NCBI RefSeq assembly: GCF_027887165.1
Contig: NC_077232.1
Span: forward strand, 18,182,755 to 18,246,754
DNA length: 64,000 bases
From: Monodelphis domestica
Taxonomy: Eukaryota > Chordata > Mammalia > Didelphimorphia > Didelphidae
Reading direction: 5' to 3'
In this document: positions 49,214 through 59,769 of the stretch, piece after piece
Layout: each line of letters begins with the position of its first letter
Numbering within the stretch: the stretch's first letter is position 1
Program-made: the position numbers and the translations under genes
The notes under the pieces: generated by a model
What the model saw: the letters and a program-made list of their open reading frames with translations, nothing else
Databases searched by the model: none
Told to the model about the DNA's origin: nothing

Positions 49214-49870
49214 TATATCTACTACATTTTAGGAGCCAATAGAATCACATTCAGAATCAAGTTTACTCACCAATACCAATCTGGAAGCACCAGTGTCTAT
49301 AAGGCAATCATAATATGTGTTCTGAACCTTTAGGGTAATATGAGGTTCATTATTATGGGAGAGGGGGAAGAATGGACTAGGATAACTGACATTAAAACAT
49401 CAAGGCCTGGGAAATTAGTTTCACTCTCTTCTTCCAGAGCTTTTCACACACACATACACACCCCTCCCCCCACCTCCACCTTCATAAAGATCTCTGGCTA
49501 TTTCTCTGTGATTCTCCACACTGAGGGGGATTTCAGCCCTGAGTATAGCATGGATGAACTGCATTTTTGGTATTTTGGTGTGAGTTATTTTTTGCTTCAT
49601 TTGAATTATTATTTCTATAAATGTTATTATTTCTAAAGTTATTATTTCTATTTTCCTGATTCTACTTCCTACAGTTTGTCATTATGTTACTCCTTTTTTC
49701 CACAGAAGTAACACATTAATCATTAATTTGTGGATTCTTCCAAAGGGGCTTTGACCATTCCTTGATTTGCTTTGTCTTTTTCAATTTTTTCAGTTAAAGC
49801 TTTTATTTCCTTCCTTAATGCCTCCACCAAGTCATTATTCTCCTTATCTTTCCTTTCATGGCCATTAAAG

Positions 49871-50445
49871 CAGGTTTACTGATAATGTACAGTCTTAGTG
49901 GAATCATCTCACAGAGGCTGTGTCCCGAGTGTTTGTCACAGCCAGCTTATATACATCTTACCTATATAACAGCAGGTAGACTAGAAGACAGCTGGCCATC
50001 CTTGGTTAGAAACAATAAGGTAAGTAGGAAGGGGAGGGGTGTATCAGAGATGGGGAGTCTGTGAGAACCAAGGACAGGGCAGGAAAAGGAGGGAGAAAGT
50101 CTGAGAGTCTGGGAGGGGGAGTCAAGACCTTCAGGAAGTAGGGAAGAGGAGAGATACAGAGAAAAAGGGTAAGACTTAAAATCTGCCTCTACAATTAGGC
50201 CTCCCTTAGATTGTGAAATCCTCAATGGCTGGGTTTGTCTTTTGACTTTCTTATTTCTTTTGCCCAAAGTCTTTGCAGAGAACTTGACACAAAAACTATT
50301 TATTGACTGAATATCGATTTATGGACTATTGTTTTAAATAAGGAAAAACATTAGAAGAATCTTTCTTCCTCACTTTGATCTTTAAAGTACAACCTTTACA
50401 AGTCTCACACTTCATTTATCTCTCTAGGATTTGTTATGATTATCA
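49871..50445. other. unassigned stretch beyond ERV-C
   Basis: Purine-rich sequence (aaggaggggaggggtgtatcag, gagggagaaagtctgag). The minus-strand open frame here reflects the skewed composition. No gene or named repeat was recognised. Confidence 0.3.
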
Positions 50446-50446
50446 A

Positions 50447-50693
50447 TCATTTTTCAGTCCTGTCTGATTCTTTCTGACCCAATTTGGGATTGTCTTGGAG
50501 AGATCCTAGAGTGGTTTGCCATTTCTTTCTCTAGCTTATTTTACAGATGAAGAACTGCGTAAAACAGGGTTAAGTGACTTGCCCAGTATCACACAGCCAA
50601 TAAGTGTCTGAGGTCAGATTTGAATTCAGAGGTGCCTTTCTGACTTCAGGTTCTGTGGTCTATCAACTGTGCTGCACAGCTGCCTCTTCTCCT
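50447..50693 (-). mobile_element. MAR1-type tRNA-derived SINE
   Basis: Antisense: tagagtggtttgccatttctttctc, ttttacagatgaagaact, gtgacttgcccagtatcacac, ending ctatcaactgtgctgcacagctgcc. The tail of the element lies at low coordinates. Confidence 0.78.
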
Positions 50694-50699
50694 TCTTAT

Positions 50700-51356
50700 T
50701 GAAGTCTATAGATTATTTTATCAAAAAACTGATTGTCTAAACCATGTCTCACAACTCTAGCCCCTAATCCATGATATAACTTGAATTTCAGAAAATCTTA
50801 ATTCATCTTCAAGGGACTTGAATAAATAATTCTTACAGTAGAAAGTAGCATGACGTAGATAAATGTGGTCAAACTCAAACAAAAATATATCCCAACGGAC
50901 AGTCTATTCTCTTACAATACCACAAATTAACACTACATGATGTTGGATTGTATTTATATTTATTTCATTAAAAATGTCCCGGTCATATTTTAATCTCATT
51001 TGTTTTGGAAACTGAGACTCTGAAACTTCTGCTGTGCTGTACTAGAGCTCACACTCGTGCATGTTTCATTTGTTATATTACAATTCAATTGTTATATATT
51101 GTGAAAGTAAGCTGGCCAGTCTATGAAGTGACTTGGGGAAGATCATCTTTGAGCTTCAATCTCAGATGGTTGTTTTGAGAAAAGTCCTGCTGGAAATAAT
51201 GACATTACTCTCCCCAGTTTATGTTATTGTCATTAATGTTGTTGTTACTGTTATTATTACTCTGGTCTACAAACCTAATTTTCTTTTTTCTTTTTGGGAT
51301 AGAGAGCTTTTTATCATAGAAACTTCTTCTCCTGAGGTAGATATGTGACTTCTTTA
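50700..51356. other. unassigned AT-rich intergenic DNA
   Basis: No gene or clear repeat was seen. A MIR-like trace (gcatgacgtagataaatg) is possible near 50850. Confidence 0.3.
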
Positions 51357-51365
51357 TAATTTATG

Positions 51366-51800
51366 CTAGCATGCAGCAGTGGCCACACCCTGGGCAATGG
51401 CTTCAACGGGCTGGCTAAACCTTGTGAGGGTAGACATTGGGTCGTTGTTGACCCGTGGTGAACCAGGGCTTTGCTCACCCAGCATGTGAAGACTGTTTCG
51501 ATGGAACAGGCAGACGAAACCAACTAGAAGGTTCAACAGCTGAGATGGCAATACAGCAAGGCACTGTAGAGTGCTAAAGGCATGTTGGAGCACAAAGGAC
51601 AACACGGCCACCCAATGCAGCTGAGGAAGTGTAATGATTTTTTGTGCCACTGGACCCAGGCTTCCAATGCCGAGAGAGTGGGACTGTCTCTGTTTATCAA
51701 CTTTTCCACTTAAACCTCTTACATGCACAACTATCTTTTTGCAAATGCACAAAGACAATCATCATTCTTGGCCTCTGAGAGACTACTACTACTACTATTT
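51366..51800 (+). mobile_element. unnamed non-autonomous retroelement, copy 2 (5'-truncated)
   Basis: It matches 5313-5767 throughout (gctagcatg.ggcag.ggcca, ttgtgagggtag.cattgggtcgt, ctcacccagcatgtgaagactg, gactgtctctgt). It ends in (CTA)n-type repeats and is flanked by the 9-base direct repeat taatttatg (51357-51365 and 51801-51809). Confidence 0.7.
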
Positions 51801-52325
51801 TAATTTATGAACTCCTGCTATGTATCTTGCTGTTTTCTGATTGGGTAGACTTCTGTGCCTAGATTGTAAGTTTGGCCCCCAGATAATGGAGTATCAGACA
51901 TAGGGGACTTATATCAGGAATCTATAAAATGTTTGTATCTGCACCCATGCATTGGCATTGCCACTGGGGCAATTTCCCCTTCTTCATGGGAAATAATACA
52001 GACTCCATCCTATACAATCCACTACTCTCTGACTGCTGGGTCATAATTATAATTTGGGTGGATGGTCATTTCATTTTATTCCACTCAATGTGCAGTCTCA
52101 TTCTGGGCTTGCTCAGTTGCTCATGGAGGAGACAACTAGAAGATCTGGCTGGCCAAGTGGCCCTAAGCACTCACTCTTTCAGATAGCCAGCCAAGTCTCC
52201 TTTTCTTTCCCTCCTTCTCTCTCCCTCCTTCTCACTGTCATTGTTTTTCTCTCTTCCTCTCACTGGCTCATTTTTCACTTTTTAATAAATAATATAAAAT
52301 TTTGTAATCTATCTTCAGGGAGTAT

Positions 52326-52510
52326 TTTTAAACCCTTACTATCTGTCTTAGAATCAATACTGTGTATTGGTCCCAAGGCAGAAGAGTGGGAAAGGCTAGG
52401 CAATAAGGGTTGAGTGACATCCTCAGAGTCACACAGCTAGGAAGTGTCAGAGACCAGATTTGAACCCAGGACCTCTTGTCTCTCAATCCACTGAGCCACC
52501 TAGAAGCAAC
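52326..52510 (-). mobile_element. SINE1-type tRNA-derived SINE
   Basis: Antisense body aacccttactatctgtcttag to ctcaatccactgagccacctag. Part of the tRNA-proximal region is shortened. Confidence 0.82.
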
Positions 52511-52589
52511 CTTTCCAGAAAAATTTAATTGTTATGGAAGCAAGATGCTAACCTAGGTCTTCCTCAGTCCAAAGCAAGCCTTCTCTATT

Positions 52590-52860
52590 ATGCCATGTTA
52601 TTTTTATTTTATTTATTTATTTACATTTTATTTTTACTCTTGAAAACAAAAGTCCTAGTTTAGCTAAGAGGTATTGTAGCAATAAAAGCACAAGTCTTTT
52701 TTGATGATTGTCCATTCTTCTGTTTTCAGTAACTAGGTTCAAATTCATCCCCTTCTGTATTGAGATGCAGCCATCTTCTATGTGATGACAAAAGTTGAAT
52801 ACACCCATGATTTCCCTTAGGAATCAAGAATGTGTCCCTTTAGACCAGGTGTGCACTTAT
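52590..52860 (+). promoter_or_regulatory. upstream block of OR unit E
   Basis: It matches 2500-2700 and 24230-24350, upstream of the other OR units (gacaaaagttgaatacacccatgatttccc, gtgtccctttagacc). No donor-type exon like those at 24722 and 26400 was found downstream of it. Confidence 0.4.
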
Positions 52861-52904
52861 CCTTGGGGCAGACAAAAGTATGGCATTTACTGCAGAATTT
52901 TAGG

Positions 52905-53250
52905 TGTAGAGGCATTCTAATCCTACCTTCTCATTTTGCAAGTTTGATAACTGAGACCCAGGGAGGACAAGTGACTTGCTTAGTGTCACAGTGTCTGTTA
53001 GTAATATTTTCAGAACTAGAACTCAGATCTCTCACTCCAGAGCTCATTTGTTTTTTCTATCACACTACCCTTCCTTAAGAAATGAAGAAATTAGAACCAC
53101 GGTTCATAGGTTCAAACCTGGGTTCTGCTATGTAGCCTTTGGTTCACTCTCTTAATTTTTCTGGGTTTCAGTTCCTTTATCAGTAAAACAAGGAGATGGC
53201 CCTTAATGAACTCTTAGGTCAATTCTAGCTCAAAATCCATGAATCTCTTT
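52905..53250. mobile_element. two MIR-like SINE fragments
   Basis: One reads gataactgagacccagggagg (about 52905-53072) and the next ggttcaaacctgggttctg (about 53100-53250). They lie in the same order as the pair at 4345-4670. Confidence 0.5.
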
Positions 53251-53329
53251 TCATGGAAATACTTGATCTTTAATATTTTTCTTGGCCAGGTATTCCTATT
53301 ACCACTTTTTGTACGTTAATTAAATGAGG

Positions 53330-53724
53330 GCAACAAGTATTTATAAAGTTTAATAGCTCCCTGTGAATCCAGCATTATTCTGGGTTCAAAGGATACACAA
53401 ATGAACAAACCAACACAATTCTTGCTGTTAAGGGGATTATATTCTACTGGGAAGGAAATAATATGCACTAAATAAGTCAATAGAAAAATATGCCATCTAT
53501 AGAAATCATTCAAGTAAGACAGGAACCACAACGGATATTTTCAATCTAGGAATTGGTAATTGAGAAGTACTTTTAAATGAGCTGGAGATTCTAAGAGGAA
53601 GCATTGAAGAAATGAAGCATGTGTAAGGGGATATAAATGGAATCTTGAGGTATACTCTTATGATTAAGATTCCCTGGATACTGTATATTAATTTATAATT
53701 ATTTATTAGTAAGAGAAAGAAAGC

Positions 53725-53776
<52 letters not shown>

Positions 53777-54270
53777 GAGAGAATGGTGTGATCACCTAGC
53801 CACACCTAATTAATTTGAGTTTGCCATGCTAGTCTCTGTTCTGTCTCTTTTGCTTGTCAAAAGACATTCCTGCTTCTTCCATCCCTTCTCATAAAGTCAT
53901 CGACATCACTCCCTCTGGGTCTCTCTGGTTGACAGATGTGATCTCAGTCTGGGTCAGAACCTAGACTTCTGATTGCTAAGAGCTAATGGGGACCAGTGGC
54001 CAGGGAGCTGTGAGGCCTCTGGCATCCTCCCATAATATTCTTATGTGCCAAATCAAATGGTGGGACTGATCCCAACCAAAATGGGTTTTTAAAAGGAATA
54101 AGTGGTAGTACTTATATTAAATTCACTTAGTGCAAAGGCACATAATAGGAGAGGGGAGATCATGGATAGGGAAATACATAAAGATCAGTCCACCTGGAAT
54201 ATGGAATACACGTAAGGGCCTAATTGGACAACAAACTAGAGAGATAGGATGAAGAGACACACCAATTAGA
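53330..54270 (+). repeat. old interspersed repeat shared by OR units, interrupted
   Basis: The left part (53330-53640: caacaagtatttataaag, gaatccagcattattctgggttc, gattatattctactggg) and right part (54110-54270: agtgcaaaggcac, cacctggaatatggaatac) belong to the repeat also seen at 26470-26880. Confidence 0.45.
53727..53771. repeat. (GT)22 microsatellite
   Basis: An uninterrupted GT run of 45 bases. Confidence 0.97.
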
Positions 54271-54940
54271 GTAGTCCTTTCCCTCAGTAACTTCTCTCTT
54301 GTGTATTTTGGCTATACTGTAGCTATTATTGCTAAATGAGGGTCAAAATCATCTCCTTCAGCAGATGTGCTACACAGTTTTTCTTTATATTTTTTTTTGT
54401 GGATATTTATCTCTTTATTGCTATAGCCTATGATCACCAGGCATCTGTGTGTAAATTCCATCATTACACCATGATATCCAGTAGATATGATCATCTGGCT
54501 ATTGGTTCTTAAATCTATGTTTTTCTTTTTTTCTCTATTCAGACAGCAAATATTTTCAGTTTCCATTTCTGTAGATCACTTTTTCTGGGATATTTCACCC
54601 TTCTTGTTCTGACACACGCCTTAGTGATTAAGTTGTCTTCTTTGTTGTAGGATTTGATGTCATTTTTATCATTTTTACCATATTGAAATCCTACATCTTT
54701 ATTGCCATTGCCGTTCTAAGGATGTGTTTACACTTGTGCTTTCCACCTCACAGTGCTGTCTATATTCTTTGAAACAGTAGTGTTTCTGTACTTAAAACCT
54801 AGCTCTAGTCATTCCATGGACACAGACAAAATGGCATCAGTGTTCTGCACTGTGATCATCCCAATGTTGAATCCTCTGGTCTATAGCCTGAGGAACAAGG
54901 AATTCAGCAATGTATTCAGGAAAATGCTTAAGGGGGAAAA
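54270..54940 (+). pseudogene. OR5B-like olfactory receptor pseudogene 3, 5'-truncated
   Basis: Homology starts at the TM2 segment (ccctcagtaacttctctctt, the FLSNLSL region). TM1 and the N-terminus are missing. Recognisable later parts are AYDHQASVC, ISPFL-like ECL2 text, and a C-terminal open part from 54753 with [15 protein letters not shown] and [15 protein letters not shown]. There are many frame breaks, a loss around the [10 protein letters not shown] motif, and no stop at the family position, so the frame runs on into the flank. It is the most decayed OR in the window. Confidence 0.88.
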
Positions 54941-57300
54941 GTCTTTCTTGGCCTCTCCTTTTAATTTAGGAGAAAATCTTTTAAGTATTTTATGTCTTCA
55001 TTTTGCCTTTGCAAGTAAATATTCTCCAAGACCATGTCCCATGTATATTTCATTTATCAGAAGAATTGAATTCTTCCTCTTTTTCTTGAATCTGAGAAGC
55101 ATCTTTGCTAGTTTTTATCAGTTCGTTCTCTATTATCTACCATATTTAGAAATTTGGGCAATCCAAACATTTTCTTAAAACTCCAGACTTCCCTAAAGGA
55201 TAACTTTTGAAATAATTTTTAAAAAGACCAGTCAATTTTTTTCGAAGGAGATGTTTTTAAAAGTCCTAAAGCAGAGAGGAGGCATGCTCTATTAGAGTGG
55301 AAATAAACCTAGTACACCTGGCAATTGAGCTTTGTGTGACCCTGAGCAATTCACAATTCAGCAATTTGGTGATCATCATCTCCATTTTAGTTTTTTCAGG
55401 GTTTGCTAAGAAGTCCAATTAAAATTAAGCTATTAGCTCCATTCTTGCTTTTCTTTTTAGGAAGGTTGCTCACATAAGGGCAATAGAAAAATAGAACTCC
55501 CATTGTGTTAATACCCTTTGCTTACACAGATAGGATATCACTAAAAACAACATTCTTAATTGTATGGGGGATCTGAGAGGTTAAATTTATTTCATAGGGT
55601 TAGAATTCAGTTATATGTAGAGCCTAGAATAGTGTCTGGCACATAGTAATAACTTCTTAATATTTGTATAATGATTAAGTATATGCAGACCAATCATCTC
55701 TTATGATATGTAATTTCAAGCTTTTGTACAGTGGGAATAAAAGCTCTCATTTAGTTTGATAGGCCTCTATGCAAAACACTTTGATATTGGCTTTGTATTT
55801 TCACTTCTAAATTATCGTTAAGAAAAAAATTTACTATCACAGAATTGGAATCTTAGACTTAAAGAACTAGAAAGTTGAAATGGATCTCATTGGCCATTCA
55901 GTCTAAGCCATATACAAAAGGAATCTCTACTGTAACATTGATGGCAAGGAGTCATACAAGCTCTCTTGAAAGATGTGCAAGATGAAAAACATTGCCAAGA
56001 AATTAAACTATTCTTCAATAAAGCAACTGCGGCAAAGCTTCAAGCCAAAAACTATTTATTAAAGTGACCCAGATCCCTTTAATCAATAGGACCCCAGATT
56101 ATCCTTATTATCTGAGATGCTCTTTCTCTCCAGAATGCAGATTTTTATAATCCATATTGCATAGATAGTCCAGATCGTACAGAATAAGATACAAAATTTC
56201 ATTGAAAGTTACATAGTAATATTGGTGGCTCCAAGTCAACAGCTGATCAGATCACCACCTAATGGACAGAATCCCACCCCAAAAGTTGGACAACAGAGAG
56301 AAGTGAGAAAGGGCCAAGGTGCTTCTAAAATAATTAGGAGGTTTTCCACGAATGACCTCAAAAGGAATAAGATAAAGGTCTTCCCCACCAACAGGATGGG
56401 CAGAATGTCTCCAAATGTTGATTAAAATGTCATAAGATGGGCATTATAATGCTTATTATCCACTGAGTACCTGGAAAAATGTCAGATGACAGAGAAATAA
56501 AGGTCCAGATGATCCTTTCTCCTGCATCCTCTGGCTAAGACGTTTTTATAGTTTAAACAAGTACACTCATGATTCTTAGTGTTCAGGCTTAAGTTTATTC
56601 CTTATAGCCTAAAAAAGCCTGACATAAGAAAAAATATTTTTAACCTAAATAAGCAATATGTCAAGCACACTGGACTGAATAATGTTGATTGGGTATAAGA
56701 ATAAAGGTAAAATTATTTTGCTCACTCTCAAAGCAAGCCATTTCACTTTTGTTCAGATCAAAGGGTCATGAAATTCTGATAAAATGTATTTACTTCTTCA
56801 TAATTTATTTACTTCTTCATAAATTTCACCTATTTCTCCTATTATATCTTCTGGGTTCAAACAGTATAATTAGAATTCCTCTAACAGAATAGTCCTTCAA
56901 ATTCCTGAGGATAGCTATAATGTTTCCTCCTACTTTAACATGACCAGTTCCTTCATCTACTTCTCAAGTGACACATACTCTAGGCTTTTCATTATTTTGG
57001 GTTTTCTTCCTTTGGATTCTGCTATGATTTGTTCCTGTGCAGATTCTTCCTTCAATTTCTTTTTCACTTTTTTGAGTATATTTTTTCAAGTTAATCTAAC
57101 TGAAGGAAAGACAGAAGCCTCTGCTTGCCTTGATGGAAAGTTCAATGATTTATATCTAATTTTAATCTTTTAATTTTCTCATAAAAATCTGTAGATTTCT
57201 ACTCAAAAAACTATACAGTGTAAAAGTTGTGGGTATTTCTCTCTCCCAACACTTAAACAATGATCAACAAATAGTAGGTACTTAATAAATGCTTGTTAAT
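54941..57300. other. 3' flank of OR unit E
   Basis: No gene was found. The stretch 55620-55990 (gtgtctggcacatagtaataac, cacagaattggaatcttagac, caaaaggaatctctactgtaac) matches the flanks of the other OR units. The stretch 55985-56590 has an antisense AATAAA (56057) and could be an LTR; its edges were not found. Confidence 0.4.
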
Positions 57301-57319
57301 TGATTGCCCGATTGACAGA

Positions 57320-57572
57320 TTGATGGGCAACTATGTGGTAGAGTGTCTTTTTTGGATCAGTATCTGGATCTTCCTGAGTTTAAATTTGGCCTCAGAAACT
57401 TATTGTCTGTGTGGTCCAGGACAAATCACATGACCCTGCTTGCCTCAGTTTTCTCATCTGTAAAATGATCTCAAGAAGGAAATGGCAAGCCCCTTCATTA
57501 TCTTTGCTAACAAAACCCAAAATGGGGTCACAAAGAGTCAGATATGACTGAAACAACTGAACAACAACAAAT
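57320..57572 (+). mobile_element. MAR1-type SINE with RTE-like tail
   Basis: A tRNA-like head (gggcaactatgtggtagag) and CORE body (cctcagttttctcatctgtaaaatg) are followed by ggggtcacaaagagtcagat...actgaacaacaacaa. That end matches the 3' end of the BovB-like fragment at 29725-29765. Confidence 0.85.
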
Positions 57573-57635
57573 TGATTTTATGTTTTATGTTTTTGATCCT
57601 TGTATACGACGAACTTCATCTTTTCAGAGGACTTC

Positions 57636-57636
<1 letters not shown>

Positions 57637-57678
<42 letters not shown>
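57637..57678. repeat. (TG)21 microsatellite
   Basis: An uninterrupted TG run of 42 bases. Cys-Val and His-Thr repeats in overlapping frames are artefacts of it. Confidence 0.97.
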
Positions 57679-57679
<1 letters not shown>

Positions 57680-57682
<3 letters not shown>

Positions 57683-58470
57683 TCTTTGAAATGTCACAGA
57701 AGAAAAACATGTACATAAGAAGTGAAAAACATACAGACTGGAGTTAGTATGTCCATCCATAACATTTCTCAGTGTAATCTGAATCATTTAAAAGTGTAAT
57801 TGTGAAGTGTTTAACAAAAATAAAAATACAGTAGAATATAGATAATGTTTAATATGGAATTTTCTAAGTCAAAATGTAGTCCAAAGGTCTCCTAATGTAT
57901 GGGGTAGTGGCCCTGATGTAAATAATCATTAAAAGTTTAATATCTAAGCAAACTCATTAAAGTTGCTTATTATACATGGAACAGAGTACATCATATCTTA
58001 CTGACTGCTGAGCAGTCAGGTCCCTGGAGAGGGAAAACTATTTATTAATGCAACATTCCATCTACTGCTGATGTGATTCTTTTTTTTTTTAAACTTGATG
58101 TTGTCTCATCTAGAAGAAGAATTCATTCTGTTTCCACATAATTGCCACACCTACTTGGCCCACCTACCTTTCTTCTCAGCATTTCATGTTAGTCAAAAGA
58201 TTATGCATTTAGACATTGACTTGTAAAATTTACCTATTTATTATATCTAAATTAAAAGTTTTTATTCTGGATCTGAGATTCTCATCATCCAGGAGAGCTC
58301 AGAAATCAAATATTAAATATAAGTTACAGGAGGCAATAATAAGAGCTTTAAGTTAGATATTATTAAGAACAGGAACCCCTAGCTAGACATGTGAAAGCAA
58401 GATAGTTATTGAAAAAATATTGATCTTTGAGAACTTGGAGGTTAGAGCTATGAAAAAGGAATTCATCTCC
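57680..58470. other. far 3' flank of OR unit E
   Basis: No gene was seen. The words ctgagcagtcaggtccctgg and aaaactatttattaatgcaac match 20325-20370 and 32225-32260, keeping the order of the duplicated OR flank. Confidence 0.45.
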
Positions 58471-58474
58471 CTTT

Positions 58475-58915
58475 GTTTTTTAAATTTTATTTAATTTATT
58501 ATTTAAGATTATTTTTCTATGATTACAACATTCATGTTCTTTCCCTCCCATCCTCCCACCTCCTTCCATAGCCAATGCACAATTCCACTGGGTGTTACAT
58601 GTGTCAGTGATCAAGATCTATTTCCATATTGTTGATATTTGCATTAGGGTGATTTTTTAGAGTCTACATCCCCAATCATATCCCCATCAACCCATGTAAT
58701 AAAGCAGTTGATTTTCTTCTGTGTTTCTACTCCCACAGTTCTTTCTCTGATTGTGAATATTGTTCTTTCTCATAAGTCCCTCAGAAATGTCTTGGATCAT
58801 TGCATTTCTGCTAGTATAGAAATCCATTACATTCAATTATGACACAGTGTATCTATCTCTGTGTATAGGTTTCTCCTAGTTCTGCTCCTACATCAATTCC
58901 TGGATTAAACCTATC
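58475..58915 (-). mobile_element. L1 3' UTR and ORF2 end fragment
   Basis: It closely resembles 10530-10950: caattccactgggtgttacatgtgtcagtgatcaag, gtttctactcccacagttc, cataagtccctcag. Confidence 0.75.
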
Positions 58916-59574
58916 AATCAACCATTAAAACCTATCAATTTTTTTATTGGGCCAATACTGGTGAATGAGGACTTTTGACTTTTATTTCCATGTATAAAAG
59001 GTTAAGACTTTGTGATAAAATGAACAGAACTTTGACCTGCTCTCAAAAGGCAATCAGTGACGGAATAATGTATTAAGTTCTTACTAGGTGTCAGTCACTA
59101 TGCAAAATCCTATCTATGATTAGCTCTATAGCAAAAGTGAATACTATGGAAATAGGTGGCAACTGATAACATTTGTACAACCCAGTAGAATTGCTTATTT
59201 GGTCTGGGGGGTGGGGAGAGGAGGGAAAGAAAATGAATCTTATAAACATCGAAAAATATTTTAAAATAAAACTAAATAAATAAATGGAAAAAGTGTCCAC
59301 CATCTTTGGCTCATTACAAACTCCTAACTCTGGCAACTCAGGCTGTATTCTAAGGAAAATGAAAGATCAAGATTCATTCTTCAATTGCAGAATCAAAAGT
59401 TCCCAGAGCATTAATGTTCTCAACTGCCATGCATTACAAAGCATCATTGACCAAGAATTCTCTCTTCAAGTTTTACTTTAATTCAGGCTTTGTCTCATGC
59501 TCCAATGAGAAAGAATCTATGTCAGTAAGAGGCAACTATAGAACTTTTGGAGTGCTCTCTTAAGCAAACAAACA

Positions 59575-59769
59575 AAAAACCCCTTACCTTCTATCTTAGA
59601 ATCACCACTGTGTACTGGTTTCAAGGTAGAAGAATGGGAAGAGCTTGGTCATAGGTGTTAAGTGACTTTCCCAGAGTCATACATCTTAGAAAAGTTTAAG
59701 ATAAAATTTGAACACAGGATCTTCCATCTCTATGCCTGAATCTAACCACTGAACCACCTACCTATCCCA
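59575..59769 (-). mobile_element. SINE1-type SINE in the right arm
   Basis: It is the counterpart of the copy at 21597-21781: accttctatcttagaatcacc to ccactgaaccacctacctatcc. Confidence 0.8.

Larger units (their letters stand above)
42118..49870 (-). mobile_element. gammaretrovirus-like endogenous retrovirus (ERV-C, fossil)
   Basis: The 3' LTR is 42118-42445 (tgtaaattt...acaca), followed by an antisense polypurine tract. Parts in minus-strand order are: gag end with a zinc-knuckle-like motif (about 49340-49870), protease with LIDTGAS (about 49290), reverse transcriptase and RNase H (about 46750-48900, with GPVQHPVAYYSAQLDP near 47700), integrase (about 44100-44960, with YHPQSSGQVERMNRDLKTM near 44560), then 3' sequence shared with ERV-B. 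The motif text is closest to gammaretroviruses. No 5' LTR was found. A SINE1 and a second LTR-type insert lie inside it. It is old and broken many times. Confidence 0.8.

Noticed and set aside
51810-52320. Possible LTR with AATAAA near 52286
   Set aside because: No matching ends, direct repeats or second copy were found; composition alone is not enough.
57544-57787. Open frames with Cys-Val or His-Thr repeats
   Set aside because: They are translations of the (TG)21 microsatellite; the same holds for 53506-53805.
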